Source of the DNA: a virus
Length of the DNA stretch: 29,006 bases
Virus record (IMG/VR): IMGVR_UViG_3300038701_000270
Span: 1-29,006 of that record
Direction: 5' to 3' (one strand)
The notes below the pieces were generated by a model. That model was not told the origin of the DNA. It was given only the letters and a program-made list of their open reading frames with translations, and ran no database searches. Shown piece after piece: positions 26,906-29,006 of this stretch (position 1 is the stretch's first letter; the number at the start of each line of letters is the position of its first letter). A program made the translations under genes and the position numbers.

Positions 26906-27247
26906 ATGGACAAGTGGCGCACCCCAGAGGCCGAAGCCTACCGCAGGCTCTACCAGACCAAGCGCTGGAAGCACCTGCGCGAGGTCACACTGCTGCGCGA
27001 TCTGTTCACCTGCCAGCGATGCGGATGCCACCTCAAGCGAGGACGCACCCACCCGCAGTCCGCCGTCGTCCACCACATCATAGCCCACAAGGGCGACCTC
27101 GATTTGTTCTATGATCTGGATAATCTCGTCGCCACTTGCGCCGCCTGTCACAACGGCCCGATCCAGTCAGAGGAAGCCCGAGGCTACAGCACCGAGATCG
27201 GGCAGGACGGATGGCCCGTCGATGCCAACCACCCAGGGATCGGATGA
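26906..27247 (+). CDS. HNH endonuclease of the packaging-linked type
   Basis: This 113-residue protein has YQTKRWKHLREVTLLRDLFT, CQRCG (Cys36, Cys39), VHHIIAHKGD (His56-57), LDNLVATC (Asn73) and CAACH (Cys78, Cys81, His82), then GYSTEIGQDGWPVDANHPG. The zinc-bound HNH fold and this C-terminal signature are shared with HNH proteins beside terminase genes, such as HK97 gp74-like enzymes, which help cut DNA for packaging. Terminase is not in the window but may follow it. The ribosome site is poor; ATG 26906 is taken as the frame start. Confidence 0.85.
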   Translation: MDKWRTPEAEAYRRLYQTKRWKHLREVTLLRDLFTCQRCGCHLKRGRTHPQSAVVHHIIAHKGDLDLFYDLDNLVATCAACHNGPIQSEEARGYSTEIGQDGWPVDANHPGIG

Positions 27248-28026
27248 TGGACCAGATGTTCAAGAACAAGCTCGACTGGGGAATCCAGGTCGCGCGCGGA
27301 AACATCCTCAACGCAGAGGTGACCCACCGCTTCGGCATGGCAACGGTCGGCACCACCTTCGTCCCCATCGCCGACGGGCTTGCCTACAGGACGCCACAGG
27401 CTGGATCAGCAACTGCCCTGCGTATCAAGGCGGGCGGCAATGCCAACGACACCGCAGCAGGCACCGGCGCTCGCTCTGTGCGCCTCACCGGCCTGAACGC
27501 AACCGGCGACGTGGTGAGCGAGACCATCGCCACCGCAGGCGCATCCGCAGCAACCACGGCAACCTTCATCCGCCTGTTCGACGCAGAGGTTGTCGAGAGC
27601 GGAACCTACGGCACACAGGCCGCAGGGTCTCACGCCGCAGACATTGTAATCGAGAACGCAGCAGGCGGAACAGACTGGGCCACCATCCCGGTCAACGGCT
27701 TCCCCACATCCAACACCAGCATCGCAAGCTACACCATCCCGCGCGGACACACCGGCTTCATCGAGGGTATCAGCATCGCCATCGAGGGCGCGAAGATCGT
27801 GGACATCCTCATGCTGTCTCGCAGCGGAGTTCTCGACACCGCCGCACCATACCAGCCAGTGCAGCGAGTGCATGAGTGGATCGGGATCGGGAACACATAC
27901 ACCGACCAATTCACCATGCCGCTCTCGTTCCCAGAGCTGACTGACGTTGGCGTCCTGGGCAAAGTCAGCAACGGCACGGCGGCGGTCATGGTGCAGATGG
28001 ACATCCTGCTGCTGCGCAACGAATGA
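27244..28026 (+). CDS. Virion-like beta-rich protein, unknown
   Basis: This 260-residue protein starts at ATG 27244 on the HNH stop (ATGA), with AGGGATCGG upstream. It begins MFKNKLDWGIQVARGNILNA, and then has LRIKAGGNANDTAAGTGARS (residues ~58-77), ETIATAGASAATTATFIRLF, a repeated Gly/Ala/Ser/Thr beta pattern, and an end VSNGTAAVMVQMDILLLR. The composition (many G, A, T, S, N; few Cys) resembles structural proteins such as head decoration or tip-associated proteins. I recall similar proteins in environmental phages but not a function. It is far from the tail module, next to the HNH gene. Confidence 0.7.
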   Translation: MMDQMFKNKLDWGIQVARGNILNAEVTHRFGMATVGTTFVPIADGLAYRTPQAGSATALRIKAGGNANDTAAGTGARSVRLTGLNATGDVVSETIATAGASAATTATFIRLFDAEVVESGTYGTQAAGSHAADIVIENAAGGTDWATIPVNGFPTSNTSIASYTIPRGHTGFIEGISIAIEGAKIVDILMLSRSGVLDTAAPYQPVQRVHEWIGIGNTYTDQFTMPLSFPELTDVGVLGKVSNGTAAVMVQMDILLLRNE

Positions 28027-28043
28027 GGGGCAAGCACCCTAAT

Positions 28044-28072
28044 TTGCTATCGGAATAGTCTGGTGTTAATGT
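28044..28072 (+). promoter_or_regulatory. Weak promoter candidate before the zinc-finger HNH gene
   Basis: TTGCTA (28044-28049) and TAATGT (28067-28072) lie 17 nt apart in the AT-richer part of the 109-nt gap. The -10 part matches only three of six positions. A short hairpin (AGGGCG/CGCCCT, 28082-28100) follows. Confidence 0.25.
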
Positions 28073-28135
28073 CGGAACATAAGGGCGTCGCAACCGCCCT
28101 CATGCTCCTAATCACAGCGACACAGAACTGTCGGC

Positions 28136-28933
28136 ATGACTGAACAAACCCATACCTGCCAAGGCTGCGGTGGTCAATTTTCTGGGCGAAAGAAGAAGTA
28201 TTGCACCAAGCAATGCGGCCTTAACTTCCGAAGCGCACAGCATCGCAGGGCGCAAGGCATCCCCACCAGACAGGAACTGATCCATAGCGCCGCCTGCCAT
28301 CAGACCCATGAGTGCTTCTGGTGCGGCTCTACCTTTCAGCCGAAGCGGAAAGGCCGCGACAAGTATTGCAGCCGCGAGTGCTGCTTCGCCTTCAAGGCTG
28401 CTCGATCCGCTCTGGTGGACCAGATGAGCGCGTCGCACAAAGTAATCCGCAACAGATGCTATGGATGTGGTGAGCGGTTCGATGCTGCGCAGCCTGCGCG
28501 CTGGTGTTCTCTGCGGTGCAGAGATTCGTTTGGCTATAAGCCGAAGACTGTTACCTGCAAAGAGTGCGGCGCGCATTGGCAGACACAATATGGAGACAAG
28601 AGATATTTATTCTGCTCAGAAGCATGCTCAGTAAAAAACGCTCGTCGCATTCGCCGCAAGATGGATCGTGCGAGGTTGAGGCGCGCTCAGGTGGAAAGAG
28701 TTGATCCGATCAAGGTCTTTGATCGGGACGCATGGCGCTGCCAGATATGCGGGCGCAAGACACCGAGGGAGAGACGTGGTAGCATCAACAGCAATGCGCC
28801 GGAGCTAGATCACATCGTGCCACTGTCAGTCGGTGGCGAGCACTCATACCGGAACACGCAGTGCGCCTGCCGAAGCTGCAACGCGAGCAAAGGGAGTCAG
28901 GTCTATGGGCAGATACCCATGTTTGCAACCTAG
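28136..28933 (+). CDS. HNH endonuclease with four zinc-finger units
   Basis: This 265-residue protein has four Cys-x2-Cys...Cys-x3-Cys units at Cys8/11/23/27, 60/63/78/82, 108/111/124/128 and 141/144/160/164. An HNH domain follows at residues ~200-255: CQICG (202-205), ELDHIVPLSVGGEH (His226), YRNTQ (Asn240) and CRSCNASKG (Cys245, Cys248). The fingers probably read DNA and the HNH part cuts it, as in free-standing homing endonucleases. It has a 109-nt leader, no strong ribosome site and a lower-GC, differently coded feel than its neighbours, so it is likely a mobile insertion. All HNH residues are present. Confidence 0.87.
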   Translation: MTEQTHTCQGCGGQFSGRKKKYCTKQCGLNFRSAQHRRAQGIPTRQELIHSAACHQTHECFWCGSTFQPKRKGRDKYCSRECCFAFKAARSALVDQMSASHKVIRNRCYGCGERFDAAQPARWCSLRCRDSFGYKPKTVTCKECGAHWQTQYGDKRYLFCSEACSVKNARRIRRKMDRARLRRAQVERVDPIKVFDRDAWRCQICGRKTPRERRGSINSNAPELDHIVPLSVGGEHSYRNTQCACRSCNASKGSQVYGQIPMFAT

Positions 28934-28934
28934 G

Positions 28935-29006
28935 GTGGAGGGGGTGCTAGAGGAAGAAATTGCGTCTGCCCGGAACCGGCGCGCGAATCTCATCTCCATC
29001 ATTCCT
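28935..29006 (+). CDS. Start of the next gene (partial, runs off the window)
   Basis: A frame open to the right edge begins at GTG 28935 (or GTG 28944) just after the HNH stop. The visible part (EGVLEEEIASARNRRANLIS) is a basic-acidic helix. Genes for packaging (terminase, portal) are missing from the window and could follow, but 24 codons are too few to say. Confidence 0.4.
   Translation, partial: MEGVLEEEIASARNRRANLISIIP

Overview
The window is a gene-dense (about 60% GC by eye) piece of a tailed-phage genome. It runs from the major capsid gene through tail, lysis, recombination, regulatory and replication genes. The virion genes are of the long non-contractile tail (siphovirus) type: HK97-fold capsid, gp6/gp16/gp10-like connectors, TP901-1-like tail tube, frameshifted tail chaperone and tape measure. 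The host is probably an alphaproteobacterium, perhaps Rhodobacteraceae-like. The reasons are a phage GapR (DUF2312) protein, a tail module ordered like that of the Rhodobacter gene transfer agent, and base composition. This host call is inference. Terminase, portal and prohead protease are not visible. The window starts inside the capsid gene and ends in what may be the next packaging-side gene, so those genes probably lie just outside.

Layout. (1) 1-12397, plus strand: capsid, head-tail connectors, tail tube, chaperone G/GT with a textbook A_AAA_AAG slippery site, tape measure, tail tip and fibres, with a GNAT acetyltransferase inserted just before the J-like tip protein. (2) 12461-13811, plus: lysis cassette with a membrane protein, a T7-lysozyme-like amidase with a C-terminal membrane segment, a 31-aa membrane peptide and an overlapping Rz/Rz1-type spanin pair. 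It closes with a strong hairpin terminator at 13843-13875. (3) 18491 down to 13875, minus: an early operon of about 15 mostly tiny, overlapping genes carrying an Erf annealing protein, a YqaJ/lambda-type exonuclease, NinB, a DUF968-type HNH nuclease, GapR and a NUMOD1-doublet protein. (4) 18492-18613: divergent control region. (5) 18614-26391, plus: HTH regulators, a C5 cytosine methyltransferase with a large second reading frame nested inside it, a DUF1064 nuclease, a hairpin-rich intergenic region, replication initiator, primase zinc domain and Toprim-helicase in overlapping frames, SSB, a dCTP deaminase/dUTPase-like protein and small accessory genes. (6) 26392-26905: about 0.5 kb with no convincing gene, structured and ending in a terminator. 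(7) 26906-29006: HNH endonuclease, a virion-like beta-rich protein, a four-zinc-finger HNH endonuclease and the start of one more gene.

How it works together. The two divergent early operons give an Erf/exonuclease/NinB recombination system on one side and a replication module on the other. The methyltransferase could protect the phage DNA, and GapR could manage supercoiling during replication. No integrase, tRNA or CRISPR array was seen, so lifestyle is undecided.

The points most worth a second look are: the 191-codon frame overprinted on the methyltransferase; the 20-bp direct repeat that exactly brackets that methyltransferase; the split primase-helicase; the hairpin cluster before the replication genes; and the repeated gene-junction sequences at 24.4-25.0 kb.
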